Assembly (NCBI GenBank): GCA_035998495.1
Contig: DASYHP010000074.1
Span: 47,931-111,930, forward strand
Reading direction: 5' to 3'
DNA length: 64,000 nt
DNA from: Mesorhizobium_B sp035998495
Lineage (GTDB): Bacteria > Pseudomonadota > Alphaproteobacteria > Rhizobiales > Rhizobiaceae
The notes beneath the pieces were generated by a model. It was not told where the DNA came from, did not search any database, and saw only the letters and a list, made by a program, of their open reading frames with translations. The position numbers and the translations under genes are program-made. Shown in pieces: positions 53,601 to 61,187 of the stretch (position 1 is the first letter of the stretch; every line of letters starts with the position of its first letter).

Positions 53601-54144
53601 CGTGATCGAGGCCGTAAAGAAGCTCAGGCAGGCGATCGGCAGCCTCAACCGGGAGGGGCGCGAGCGCCTGCTCGAAGCCTTCGAGGCCGTGAGCGAACAC
53701 TTCCGGCGGCTGTTCACGCACCTGTTCGGGGGCGGCACGGCGGAACTGCAACTGATCGAATCGGACGACCCGCTAGCGGCAGGGCTGGAGATCGTGGCGC
53801 GGCCGCCCGGCAAGAAGCCGCAGGTGATGACGCTCTTGTCGGGCGGCGAGCAGGCGCTGACCGCCTTGGCGCTGATCTTCGCGGTGTTCCTGTCCAACCC
53901 CGCGCCGATCTGCGTGCTGGACGAGGTGGACGCGCCGCTCGACGACCACAATGTCGAGCGCTTCTGCAATCTGCTAGATGAAATGGTGCGCGCGACCTCC
54001 ACGCGCTTCGTGGCGATCACCCACAACCCGATCACCATGGCGCGGATGGACCGCCTGTTCGGCGTGACCATGGCCGAGCAGGGCGTGAGCCAGCTCGTTT
54101 CGGTCGATCTGGAGGCGGCCGAGCGGCTGCGCGAGGCGGGCTGA
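50686..54144 (+). CDS. smc: Chromosome segregation protein SMC
   Basis: ATPase of the condensin-like SMC-ScpAB complex that organises and segregates the chromosome. The 1152-residue protein has the N-terminal head with Walker A GPNGCGKSNLVEALRW (near residue 32) and QGRVSELIQAKPQARRALL near residue 148. Two long coiled coils flank a hinge at about residues 500-620. The C-terminal head carries the signature LLSGGEQALTALAL near residue 1048 and Walker B ICVLDEVDAPLDDHN near residue 1075. scpA and scpB are not in the window. The reading frame is unbroken. Confidence 0.97.
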   Translation: MKFTRLRLVGFKSFVDASDFVIEPGLTAVVGPNGCGKSNLVEALRWVMGESSYKNMRASGMEDVIFSGSATRVGRNSAEVTLFLDNSDRSAPALFNGADEIQVSRRIERDAGSTYRINGREARARDVQLLFADQSTGARSPSMVGQGRVSELIQAKPQARRALLEEAAGISGLHARRQEAETRLRGAEGNLERLDDAVGVLQSQIESLKRQSRQAIRFKALSAEIRRAEAALLHLRWTEARTQEAQAREALGAVTLAVAQRANREIAAVREQAAGVESLPALREAQVRAAAELHRLQLRKAAAEEEARRVRERQSELERRLTQLAADSSREKAMAADTDAALQRLAEEESALQREENGARARAAEAVGGVEQAEGRLSLSEGAAAALTAERAEFFARRAAAERRLAEAQERVRRLERQVGDAAREREELDGRLALLPDPARLQAELTEYERQTQDAQRAAAAAETQAAACRGREAALRNPLAEAKAALARLEGEARALQRLLEGWVGASRAPVLDAVRAAPGFERALSAALGSDLEAGLSEDDPAFWKNIEGMAADPALPAGAEPLAAHVEAPAALRRRLAQVGVVDGAEGSRLQRFLAPGQRLVSREGALWRWDGFSARPDVPSPAAERLAQRNRLAALEREIRRGRGGLAEGSARLSQAEGEMRDAQEAERQARERLRSAGTLEAAARAALAKARAARGALDLRRAALAEAEKLAAASLGDARAQAEAALAARAAAPDPESLRGRIEEASRQVAADRAALTEAKTQAEGLRHDGDRRRQRLGAIRREREDWARRAADVGRQAMLLEERIAEGRAEQVGLADRPAELDRTRQELLSELAQAEAARASAADRLQEAENRQRRLDKAAVEAGRALGEAREGRVRAEERLNAADARRAEAEARIRESFGAAPQQAAAIAGLEAGAPLPDGPEIERRLERLTSDRDRLGAVNLRAEEEAREFGQRLETILREREDVIEAVKKLRQAIGSLNREGRERLLEAFEAVSEHFRRLFTHLFGGGTAELQLIESDDPLAAGLEIVARPPGKKPQVMTLLSGGEQALTALALIFAVFLSNPAPICVLDEVDAPLDDHNVERFCNLLDEMVRATSTRFVAITHNPITMARMDRLFGVTMAEQGVSQLVSVDLEAAERLREAG

Positions 54145-54274
54145 ACCGCCGCCACTGCTCTCGCAGCGTAACGCTTCGACAGAATTCTTGATGGCGAAAG
54201 CGTCCGGAAGTGCTTGTTTCACAAGCGCTTGCGGGATTTAGGAAGGCGTGTCTTGCGTTTTCCGGGCGACGGCG

Positions 54275-54679
54275 ATGCGTGCGGTTCTGAAGGGTAGTGG
54301 TGATTCGAGGGCCAAACGGCCGGTGGGGCAGGTCGGCTGCGTCCTGCTCGGCTTGAGCGCAGCCCTTCTTCCGGGTTGCACCCGCACCTACGACGGAACG
54401 GTGGTCCCCACATACCAGTTCGCATTCACCCGCCAGACGGTCATCCCCATGGTGACTCTGGAGCGGACGCCGACCGATCCGCCGGCGCGTCGCATGAGCT
54501 TTCCACCAGCGCCAATCGTCCAGGCGCCTCGGATCGAGCCGGAGCCGCCGGCGCCGCCGCGCTCGGTCCGGCGGCCCCGCCGCGCCGCGGTGCAGCCGGT
54601 CGCCGCGGAGCAGATGGTCCACAGATGCGAGCGGGTGTCCCCGCCGAGCGGCGCCCGCGTCGTTATGAGCTGCGGCTAA
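54275..54679 (+). CDS. Predicted lipoprotein, Pro/Arg-rich
   Basis: A 134-residue protein with a hydrophobic leader (VGCVLLGLSAALLPGC) and a lipobox LLPGC near residue 35. The middle has TYDGTVVPTYQFAFTRQTV; the C-terminal half is rich in Pro, Arg and Ala (PPAPPRSVRRPRRA). Two Cys lie near the end. The ATG at 54275 is chosen, but a GTG at 54248 is possible. No family recognised. A terminator-type hairpin follows at 54774-54810. Confidence 0.65.
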   Translation: MRAVLKGSGDSRAKRPVGQVGCVLLGLSAALLPGCTRTYDGTVVPTYQFAFTRQTVIPMVTLERTPTDPPARRMSFPPAPIVQAPRIEPEPPAPPRSVRRPRRAAVQPVAAEQMVHRCERVSPPSGARVVMSCG

Positions 54680-54773
54680 CCGGAGTGCGCCGCCAGCAAG
54701 AGAGGCGGCAAGGTCAGCCCCGCGAAAGCTTGCGCGGGTTAGAGTGCGGCTCTTCCTTCCTGTTGGCGCTTCC

Positions 54774-54810
54774 AAGCCCGCTTCGCACTCCCCGAAGCGG
54801 GCTTTCTTTT
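54774..54810 (+). terminator. Intrinsic terminator
   Basis: AAGCCCGCTTCG (54774-54785) pairs perfectly with CGAAGCGGGCTT (54793-54804) over a 7-base loop, followed by TCTTTT. This is the clearest rho-independent terminator in the window. It ends rightward transcription from the lipoprotein gene or from a possible small RNA upstream, just before the convergent oligopeptidase B gene. Confidence 0.85.
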
Positions 54811-54821
54811 ATCGCCAAAGC

Positions 54822-56960
54822 TTAGCCCGCGACGGTCGCCGGCGTGGCTTCGGTCAAGCCCACGCATTTCAGGGCGAAGCTGTAGGTGAAGGCGATTTCC
54901 TCCAATCGCGAGAACCGGCCCGAGGCGCCTCCGTGGCCCGAATCCATGTGGATCTTGAAGAGGATCGGGTTCTCGCCGCGAGATTTTTCGCGGAGCTTCG
55001 CCACCCATTTCGCTGGCTCCCAATAGGTGACGCGCGGGTCGGCGAGGCCGGCGATCGCCAGGACAGGCGGATAGGGCAGGGCATCCACATTGTCGTAGGG
55101 CGAATAGGAGGCGATGACCCGGTAGTCGGCCTCGCTCAGGAGCGGGTTGCCCCATTCCGGCCATTCGGGCGGGGTGAGGGGCAGCGTGTCGTCGAGCATG
55201 GTGTTGAGCACGTCCACGAACGGCACCTCGGCGACGAGTGCGCCGAACAGATGCGGCTCCATGTTGGCCACGGCCCCGATCAGCAGGCCGCCGGCCGAGC
55301 CGCCCTGCGCCACGATCCGGTCGTGGGCGGTATAGCCCTCGGTCACGAGGTGGCGGGCGACCGCTGTGAAGTCGCGGAACGTGTTGGGCTTGTGCTCGCG
55401 CTTGCCGTTCTCGTACCAGGCGAAACCCTTGTCCTTGCCGCCGCGCACATGGGCGATGGCGTAAACGAAGCCGCGGTCCACGAGGCTTAAGGCATTCGTG
55501 TTGAAGCCGGCGGGCACCGTGATGCCATAGGCGCCATAGCCATAGAGCAGGCAGGGGGCGGAGCCGTCGAGCTTCAGGTCGCGGCGGTGGAGCAACGAAA
55601 CGGGCACGAGCTCGCCGTCATGGGCGGGGGCCATGAGACGGCGCGCGACATAGGCCGACGCGTCGTGGCCGGAAGGCACTTCCTGGGTCTTGAGGAGCTT
55701 TCTCTCGCGGGTGCGCATGTCGTACTCGAAAACCTGCGCGGGCGTGGTCATGGAGGAATAGGTGAAGCGCAGCGCATCGGTGTCGTATTCGTATGAACCG
55801 CCCAGGCCCAGCGCATAGGCCTCCTCGGGAAAGCGAATCGCATGCTCCTCGCCCGTGCGCCGGTCGCGGATGACGATGCGCGGCAGGCCCTCGGCGCGTT
55901 CCAGTCGCACCAGGAAGTCGCGAAAGCTCTGGATGCCGAGGATCAGCCGGCCCGGCTCGTGCGGCACGACGATCCGCCAGTTTTCGCGGCGCGGGTCGCT
56001 GACCGGCGCGGTCATGACCTGGAAATCCTTGGCGCCGTCGGCGTTGGTCAGGATGAAGAACTCCTCGCCGCCTTCCTCCATGTCGTATTGCAGCCCGATC
56101 TCGCGCGGGAACACTAGGCGAGGCTCGGCGAGCGGCGCGCGCAGGTCGATCAGCCGGTATTCCGAGGTCTCGTGGTCATTGATGCCGATGAAGGCCCAAT
56201 CCTTGAGCCGCGAGCCCGCCACGCCCATGAAGAAGCCAGGGTCCGTCTCCTCATGGACCAGCCGGTCCTCGGCCGGATCGGTGCCGAGCCGATGGAACAT
56301 CACCTTGGACGGGCGGTGATTGGCGTCGAGCCGCGTGTAGAGGAAGCCGGACCCGTCAGGAAGCCAGACGCCTCCGCCGCCCGTGTCCGCGACCTCGTCG
56401 GAGAGGTCGGCGCCCGAGGCGAGCTCGCGCACCTTGAGCGAGAAGAACTCCGAGCCCTTGTCGTCGAACGACCAGAGCAGCCTCTGGTGGTCGGCGGAAT
56501 GATCGACGCCGCCGATGCGGAAATAGGCCCTGCCCTGGGCCTCGTGGTCACCGTCGAGCAGCATCTCCTGCTCGGCCTGTGCTTGGCCGCCGTCCGCCGG
56601 CACGCGGAAGAAGCGGGGCTGCTCGCCGCCCTTGGCGTAGGACGAGCCGTAGGCGTAAGCGCCGTCCCTGAGCGGGACCGAGGAGTCGTCCTCCTTGATG
56701 CGGCCCTTCATCTCCGCGAACAGAATCTTGCGCAGCTCCGCCGTGTCGGCCATCAGCGCGGACTGGTAGGCGTTCTCGGCCTCGAGATGCACGCGGATCG
56801 CCGGGTCGAGAAGCCTGGGATCCTTGAACACCTCCTGCCAGTTGACGGCGCGCAACCAGGCATAGTCGTCCACCCGCGTGACGCCGTGGCGAGTATCGGC
56901 CTGCGGCCGCTTTTCGGCCATGGGCGGGGTGAGCGCGGGGAAGGTGGAAGAAAGCGTCAT
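54822..56960 (-). CDS. Oligopeptidase B (S9 prolyl oligopeptidase family)
   Basis: A 712-residue serine peptidase that cuts after basic residues in short peptides. A seven-blade propeller precedes the alpha/beta-hydrolase domain. The catalytic Ser is in AQGGSAGGLLIGAVANM near residue 550, the Asp in the following 60-90 residues, and the His in MDSGHGGASGRFS near residue 680. RGGKDKGFAWYENGKR near residue 508 is conserved. The ATG at 56958-56960 gives the usual N-terminus. Bacterial homologues are often called PtrB or PrtB. Confidence 0.94.
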   Translation of the reverse strand: MTLSSTFPALTPPMAEKRPQADTRHGVTRVDDYAWLRAVNWQEVFKDPRLLDPAIRVHLEAENAYQSALMADTAELRKILFAEMKGRIKEDDSSVPLRDGAYAYGSSYAKGGEQPRFFRVPADGGQAQAEQEMLLDGDHEAQGRAYFRIGGVDHSADHQRLLWSFDDKGSEFFSLKVRELASGADLSDEVADTGGGGVWLPDGSGFLYTRLDANHRPSKVMFHRLGTDPAEDRLVHEETDPGFFMGVAGSRLKDWAFIGINDHETSEYRLIDLRAPLAEPRLVFPREIGLQYDMEEGGEEFFILTNADGAKDFQVMTAPVSDPRRENWRIVVPHEPGRLILGIQSFRDFLVRLERAEGLPRIVIRDRRTGEEHAIRFPEEAYALGLGGSYEYDTDALRFTYSSMTTPAQVFEYDMRTRERKLLKTQEVPSGHDASAYVARRLMAPAHDGELVPVSLLHRRDLKLDGSAPCLLYGYGAYGITVPAGFNTNALSLVDRGFVYAIAHVRGGKDKGFAWYENGKREHKPNTFRDFTAVARHLVTEGYTAHDRIVAQGGSAGGLLIGAVANMEPHLFGALVAEVPFVDVLNTMLDDTLPLTPPEWPEWGNPLLSEADYRVIASYSPYDNVDALPYPPVLAIAGLADPRVTYWEPAKWVAKLREKSRGENPILFKIHMDSGHGGASGRFSRLEEIAFTYSFALKCVGLTEATPATVAG

Positions 56961-57063
56961 GGGGCTCCGGCGTCTGCTAAGTTAACGTAAGGTGAATGAG
57001 AGGCTCAGGGTGAGTTCAAGGCTGGGCGGTTAGTGGGATAAGAGAACAACAGGAGGAGACATC

Positions 57064-57429
57064 ATGACGCGATTCGTTCAAATGCTTGCGGCGGCGGCCG
57101 TCGCCCTGGGCGCGGCGCTTCCGGTCCCCGCCTCGGCCAGCACCTTCGTCGCCTGGGAAGTCGCGGACGTGGCCTGGGGCGACACGCTCAACGTGCGCAA
57201 ATATCCCGCGGGCACGTCGCAGAAAAGGGGCGCCTATCCCAACGGCACGGTGCTGTCCATGACAGGCAAATGCACGGGCGGGGTGAACCTCCACGACATC
57301 GGCGGCCTTTCCAGGAAGGCCCAGCGCGCCCGCGTCCGCAACAAATGGTGCCAGGTGTGGCACGACCCCAAGCAGAGCGGCGCCTACGAACTGGGCTGGG
57401 TCTACGGCCGATACATCCGCCCGGATTGA
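57064..57429 (+). CDS. Secreted SH3-like domain protein
   Basis: A 121-residue protein with a signal peptide (residues 1-25, LAAAAVALGAALPVPASA) and an SH3-like domain (VADVAWGDTLNVRKYPAGTS near residue 32, KWCQVWHD near residue 94, ELGWVYGRYIRPD at the end). Two Cys could pair. It may bind cell-wall peptides, inferred from the fold. The ATG at 57064 has AGGAGG upstream. Confidence 0.8.
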   Translation: MTRFVQMLAAAAVALGAALPVPASASTFVAWEVADVAWGDTLNVRKYPAGTSQKRGAYPNGTVLSMTGKCTGGVNLHDIGGLSRKAQRARVRNKWCQVWHDPKQSGAYELGWVYGRYIRPD

Positions 57430-57441
57430 GCTGGCGCCATA

Positions 57442-57470
57442 GTTCCCCTCCCCCATGTGGGGGAGGGAAC
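57442..57470. repeat. Short palindromic intergenic repeat
   Basis: A near-perfect palindrome of the CCCTCCCCCA/TGGGGGAGGG type with one bulged base. It lies between the SH3-like gene and the convergent msrB, 13 bases after the former's stop, and may terminate both. It is shorter than the repeats at 33.3 and 47.4 kb and shares only the C-rich core. Confidence 0.5.
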
Positions 57471-57501
57471 GCGCGGCTGCTTCCGTGCCAGCTAAGCTGC
57501 A

Positions 57502-57918
57502 TCAGGCGCCGTCCTTCTCGAAATCGAGGGCGTGGCCGTTCATGCAGTAGCGCAGGCCGGTCGGCCGCGGCCCGTCCTCGAAGACATGACCCAGATGCGC
57601 GTCGCAATCCGCGCAGCGGATCTCGGTGCGCGTCATGAACCATGAGCGGTCCTTGTGCTCGGCCACGGCGTCGGGCTCCACCGGCGCGTAGAAGCTCGGC
57701 CAGCCCGTGCCTGAATCGAACTTCGTCTCCGAGCGGAACAGCGGCCGGCCGCAGCACACGCAGCGGTAAAGCCCGTCCTCCTTCGAATCCCAACGGGGGC
57801 CGGTGAAGGCGCGCTCGGTGCCGTGCTGGCGCGTGACGTGGAACTGCTCGGGCGTAAGCTGCTCGCGCCATTCGGCGTCGGACTTCACGACCTTCGGGCG
57901 TTCGGCGGCGTCTGTCAT
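57502..57918 (-). CDS. msrB: Peptide-methionine (R)-S-oxide reductase
   Basis: Repairs methionine R-sulfoxide in proteins. The 138-residue protein has the zinc Cys pairs CVCCGRPLF near residue 46 and CADCDAHLGHVF near residue 95, FDSGTGWPSFYAPV near residue 66, and the catalytic Cys in LRYCMNGHALDF near residue 120. The ATG at 57916-57918 fits the family start. Convergent with the SH3-like gene. Confidence 0.95.
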   Translation of the reverse strand: MTDAAERPKVVKSDAEWREQLTPEQFHVTRQHGTERAFTGPRWDSKEDGLYRCVCCGRPLFRSETKFDSGTGWPSFYAPVEPDAVAEHKDRSWFMTRTEIRCADCDAHLGHVFEDGPRPTGLRYCMNGHALDFEKDGA

Positions 57919-58066
57919 ATCCTGTCTCCTTTGCTGCGGGATATGTATGACGCGAGCCGGCTGGAATGAAGGGCAGCGCGTTTCCGCGCTTTTCCCGGCA
58001 AGATCGACCTTTGCGCACGGGATTGGCGCTTTAACCAGCTTAGATCATGCGTTAGGCGTGCCTCCG

Positions 58067-60382
58067 ATGGCCGCCTTCCCGCTTGTCTTCTTCCTGCCTT
58101 TCATCGCCGCCGTGTTCGCACCGTTCCTGGTTCGGACGCCCGGCGGCGTCTGGGCCTTGCCGCTGATCCTGCTTCTCGACTTCGGGCTCTTGGCCGGGCA
58201 CGCGCCGGCAATTGCCGCAGGCGAGGTCTTGACGGGCGCTCTGGCCTGGGCGCCGAGCCTGAGATTGAGCCTGTCCTGGCGGCTGGACGGGCTTTCGCTC
58301 GCCTTCGCCCTGGTGATCGCCGGCATCGGCGTGCTGGTGGCGATCTATGCGGCCGCCTATCTCGCCGATGACGTGCGGCGCGGCCGCTTCTTCGCCGTCC
58401 TCATGGCCTTCGCCGGTGCGATGCAGGGCCTTGTCCTGGCCGACTCCTTCTTCCTGATGTTCGTGTTTTGGGAGCTGACGGCGATCACCTCCTTCCTTTT
58501 GATCGGCCACTCGCCCTGGCGGGAAGAGGCGCGCCGCGCGGCGCTTCAGGCCTGGATCGTCACGGGCGCCGGGGGCCTCGCCCTGCTGGCGGGCCTTGTG
58601 TTGCTGGGGCTGGCGAGCGGCGCGGAAAGCTTTTCCGAACTGCTCCCTGCAACCGGACGCCTGGCCGAGACCCCGCTCCTCGAGCCTGCGCTGCTCATGA
58701 TCCTGATCGCCGCCTTCACCAAGTCGGCGCAGGTTCCCTTCCATTTCTGGCTTCCCAACGCCATGGAGGCGCCGACCCCCGTCTCGGCCTACCTGCACTC
58801 CGCCACCATGGTGAAGGCAGGCGTCTATCTTCTGCTGAGGCTCCAGCCGGTGCTGGGCTCGGAAGCCGGCTGGACGACATTGTTGCCGATCTTCGGCGCG
58901 GCGACGCTGGTGATCGGTGCAGGCCTTGCGCTGGCGCAGCGCGACTTGAAGCTGATGCTGGCCTATTCGACGGTCGCCTCGCTTGGCCAGCTTGTGATGC
59001 TGGCCGGCATCGGCACGAAGGCGGCGCTTGCGGCGGCCACGCTCTATTTCCTGGCCCATGCCCTGTTCAAGGGCGCGCTTTTCATGCTGGTGGGCGTGCT
59101 CGACGTGGCGGCCGGCACGCGCGACGCGACGGTGCTGAGCGGGTGGCGCCGAAATCTGCCTTGGTCGTTTCTGGCCGGCATCTTGGCCGCCGCCTCCATG
59201 GCGGGCCTGCCGCTCACGGTGGGCTTTCTGGCCAAGGAGGAGGTCTTTCTGGCGCTGAGCGAAGCGCCGGTCGCCGCCACCGCCCTCACCATTGCCGGCC
59301 TCATCGGCAATGCCGGGCTCGTGGCGGTGGCTTATCTCGTCGGCATAAGACCCTTTATCGGCGTGCAGCAGCCGGGCGAGGGCAAACGCGCGGCCACGAT
59401 CGGGCTGACCCTCGGTCCCGTTGTGCTCGCGATCGCAGGCGTCGTCCTCGGCTTGGCCACGGGCGCATTGCACGAGACCCTCACCACCCCCATGACGAGC
59501 GCCGCCTACGGTGAACCGGCGGTGGTGACCATCGGGCCCGTTCCGCATCTCGGGCTTCCCTTGCTCCTGTCGGTGTCGGCCCTCGCTTTGGGCTTGGCCC
59601 TCGCCCTGAGCTTCGGACGCTGGCGCGAGGTCTGGTCGAGCGCCGCGCGCCGCGTTAGCCTGCTCGGCCCGGACCGGGGCTATGACACCGTCCTGCGCGG
59701 CGGTGTCCTGATGGCGGCGGGGATCGCCAACGCGCTGCAGAACGGGAGCATGCGCTTTTATCTCGGCGTGGTGTTCGTGCTGTTCGCCGGCGTGCTGCTG
59801 CTTCCGCTCGGCATGGGGCCGGGCTGGCCCGAATGGCCGGGCCTCGCCGCTTTCGCCCTGCACGAATGGGCGACGATGCTGGTTGCCGCGTTCGGCCTCT
59901 TTGCCATCGCGGTGGCGAGGAGCCGCGTGGTGGCCATCGCCGCCGTCGGCCTTCAGGGTTTTGCGCTCGCCGTCCTTTTCCTGCTGTTCGGCGCGCCAGA
60001 CCTCGCCTTCACGCAGTTCATGATCGAGATCCTGTCGGTGGTGATCCTGACGCTGGCGCTGACCAGGCTCAACCTCGCGCCGCCCGACCAGCGGACCTCG
60101 GCTCAAAGGCTGTTCGACCTGCCGGTCGCGGTCGCCTGCGGTGTGGGCGTCATCGTGATGCTCCTGGCCGTGACGCGCCTGCCGTTCGACCCCGCCCTGA
60201 GCGAGTTCTTCAACGCCAGGTCCTACCTGGATGCCCATGGGAGGAATGTCGTCAACGTCATCATCGTGGATTTCCGCGGACTCGACACGCTCGGCGAGAT
60301 CGCCGTCGTCATGACGGCGGGCCTGGCGATCTTCGCGGTCATGCGCATTCGCCGGCAGATGCGCGCGGCGGGAGGAAGGTGA
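58067..60382 (+). CDS. mrpA: Na+/H+ antiporter subunit A (MrpA/PhaA/MnhA)
   Basis: Largest subunit of the multi-subunit cation/proton antiporter, 771 residues with about twenty membrane segments. The proton-translocating core contains FFLMFVFWELTAITSFLLIG near residue 135 and FWLPNAMEAPTPVSAYLHSA near residue 225. The C-terminal part (after about residue 600) is the MrpB-like/MbhE extension. The ATG at 58067 is chosen; a GTG eight bases upstream in another spacing is possible. It opens a seven-gene operon with no gaps. Confidence 0.94.
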   Translation: MAAFPLVFFLPFIAAVFAPFLVRTPGGVWALPLILLLDFGLLAGHAPAIAAGEVLTGALAWAPSLRLSLSWRLDGLSLAFALVIAGIGVLVAIYAAAYLADDVRRGRFFAVLMAFAGAMQGLVLADSFFLMFVFWELTAITSFLLIGHSPWREEARRAALQAWIVTGAGGLALLAGLVLLGLASGAESFSELLPATGRLAETPLLEPALLMILIAAFTKSAQVPFHFWLPNAMEAPTPVSAYLHSATMVKAGVYLLLRLQPVLGSEAGWTTLLPIFGAATLVIGAGLALAQRDLKLMLAYSTVASLGQLVMLAGIGTKAALAAATLYFLAHALFKGALFMLVGVLDVAAGTRDATVLSGWRRNLPWSFLAGILAAASMAGLPLTVGFLAKEEVFLALSEAPVAATALTIAGLIGNAGLVAVAYLVGIRPFIGVQQPGEGKRAATIGLTLGPVVLAIAGVVLGLATGALHETLTTPMTSAAYGEPAVVTIGPVPHLGLPLLLSVSALALGLALALSFGRWREVWSSAARRVSLLGPDRGYDTVLRGGVLMAAGIANALQNGSMRFYLGVVFVLFAGVLLLPLGMGPGWPEWPGLAAFALHEWATMLVAAFGLFAIAVARSRVVAIAAVGLQGFALAVLFLLFGAPDLAFTQFMIEILSVVILTLALTRLNLAPPDQRTSAQRLFDLPVAVACGVGVIVMLLAVTRLPFDPALSEFFNARSYLDAHGRNVVNVIIVDFRGLDTLGEIAVVMTAGLAIFAVMRIRRQMRAAGGR

Positions 60383-60386
60383 TCTC

Positions 60387-60803
60387 ATGAGCACGCTGAT
60401 CTTCCGCGCCTGCGCGCCCCTGATCGTCGGCCTGATGCTGGTGTTTTCCGTGTTCGTGCTCCTGCGCGGCCACAACGAGCCCGGCGGCGGCTTCATTGGC
60501 GGGCTGATCGCGGGCGCGGCCTTCGCAGCGCTCGGCATGGCCTTCGGAACGGACGCCGTGCGCCGGGCGCTGCGCGTCCATCCCACGGCGATCGCCGGTT
60601 ACGGGCTGCTCGCCGCCCTTCTGTCGGGCCTGCCGTCGCTGTTCCTGGGCCAGCCGTTCATGACGGGGATCTGGTACGAGACGACGATCCTCGGTTCTTA
60701 TCTCGCGCTTTCGACGGTGCTGGTGTTCGACATCGGCGTGTTCCTGATCGTGGCGGGCACCTTCACCTCGATCGCGCTTTCGCTCGAGGAGGATGGCGAG
60801 TGA
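60387..60803 (+). CDS. mrpB: Na+/H+ antiporter subunit B (MrpB)
   Basis: A 138-residue membrane protein with four hydrophobic segments and the family motif GHNEPGGGFIGGLIAGAA near residue 30. It belongs to the Mrp antiporter complex and starts four bases after mrpA. Its stop overlaps the mrpC start (GTGA). Confidence 0.95.
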   Translation: MSTLIFRACAPLIVGLMLVFSVFVLLRGHNEPGGGFIGGLIAGAAFAALGMAFGTDAVRRALRVHPTAIAGYGLLAALLSGLPSLFLGQPFMTGIWYETTILGSYLALSTVLVFDIGVFLIVAGTFTSIALSLEEDGE

Positions 60804-61177
60804 TCGAGGCCAGCTTCGCCATTCTCGCCGGGCTGTTCTTCGCCACGGCCGTTTACCTGATGCTCGCCCAGAGCCTGATCCGCGTGCTTCTCGGCATCGT
60901 CACGCTTGGCAACGGCGTGAACCTCTTGATCTTCACGGCCGGCCGGATCGGCCGCGAGGCCCCGCCCGTGATCGCGGAGGGCTTTACGGCGCCTGCCGTC
61001 GCGGTCGCCAATCCCCTGCCGCAGGCGCTGATCCTGACGGCTATCGTGATTTCGTTCTCGCTCTTCGCCTTCATCCTGGTGCTCGCCTTCCGCGGCTACG
61101 AGATGCTCGGCACGGACGACGTTTCCCACATGCGCCACTCCGAACCTCGGGCCACGCTGCCCCCGCTTGGGAACTGA
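60800..61177 (+). CDS. mrpC: Na+/H+ antiporter subunit C (MrpC, NuoK-like)
   Basis: A 125-residue three-helix membrane protein related to NuoK of complex I. Visible: LMLAQSLIRVLLGIVTLGNG near residue 20 and NPLPQALILTAIVISFSLFA near residue 72. The start is a GTG overlapping the mrpB stop. It is followed by mrpD after a ten-base gap. Confidence 0.95.
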   Translation: MIEASFAILAGLFFATAVYLMLAQSLIRVLLGIVTLGNGVNLLIFTAGRIGREAPPVIAEGFTAPAVAVANPLPQALILTAIVISFSLFAFILVLAFRGYEMLGTDDVSHMRHSEPRATLPPLGN

Positions 61178-61187
61178 GGCGCGCAAC

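Noticed and set aside
54208..54230. AAGTGCTTGT/ACAAGCGCTT hairpin after smc as a terminator
   Set aside because: Stem is good (one G-T pair) but is followed by GCGGG with no T-run, so not a standard terminator.
54680..54810. Signal recognition particle (4.5S) RNA on either strand
   Set aside because: The reverse strand shows GGAAGGAAG, but the required GGTCAGG and GCAGCC partners that form the conserved tip are absent.
58052..60586. 844-codon minus-strand open frame opposite mrpA and mrpB
   Set aside because: Composition is Gln/Arg/His-rich and mirrors the membrane protein on the other strand; no motif or start signal.
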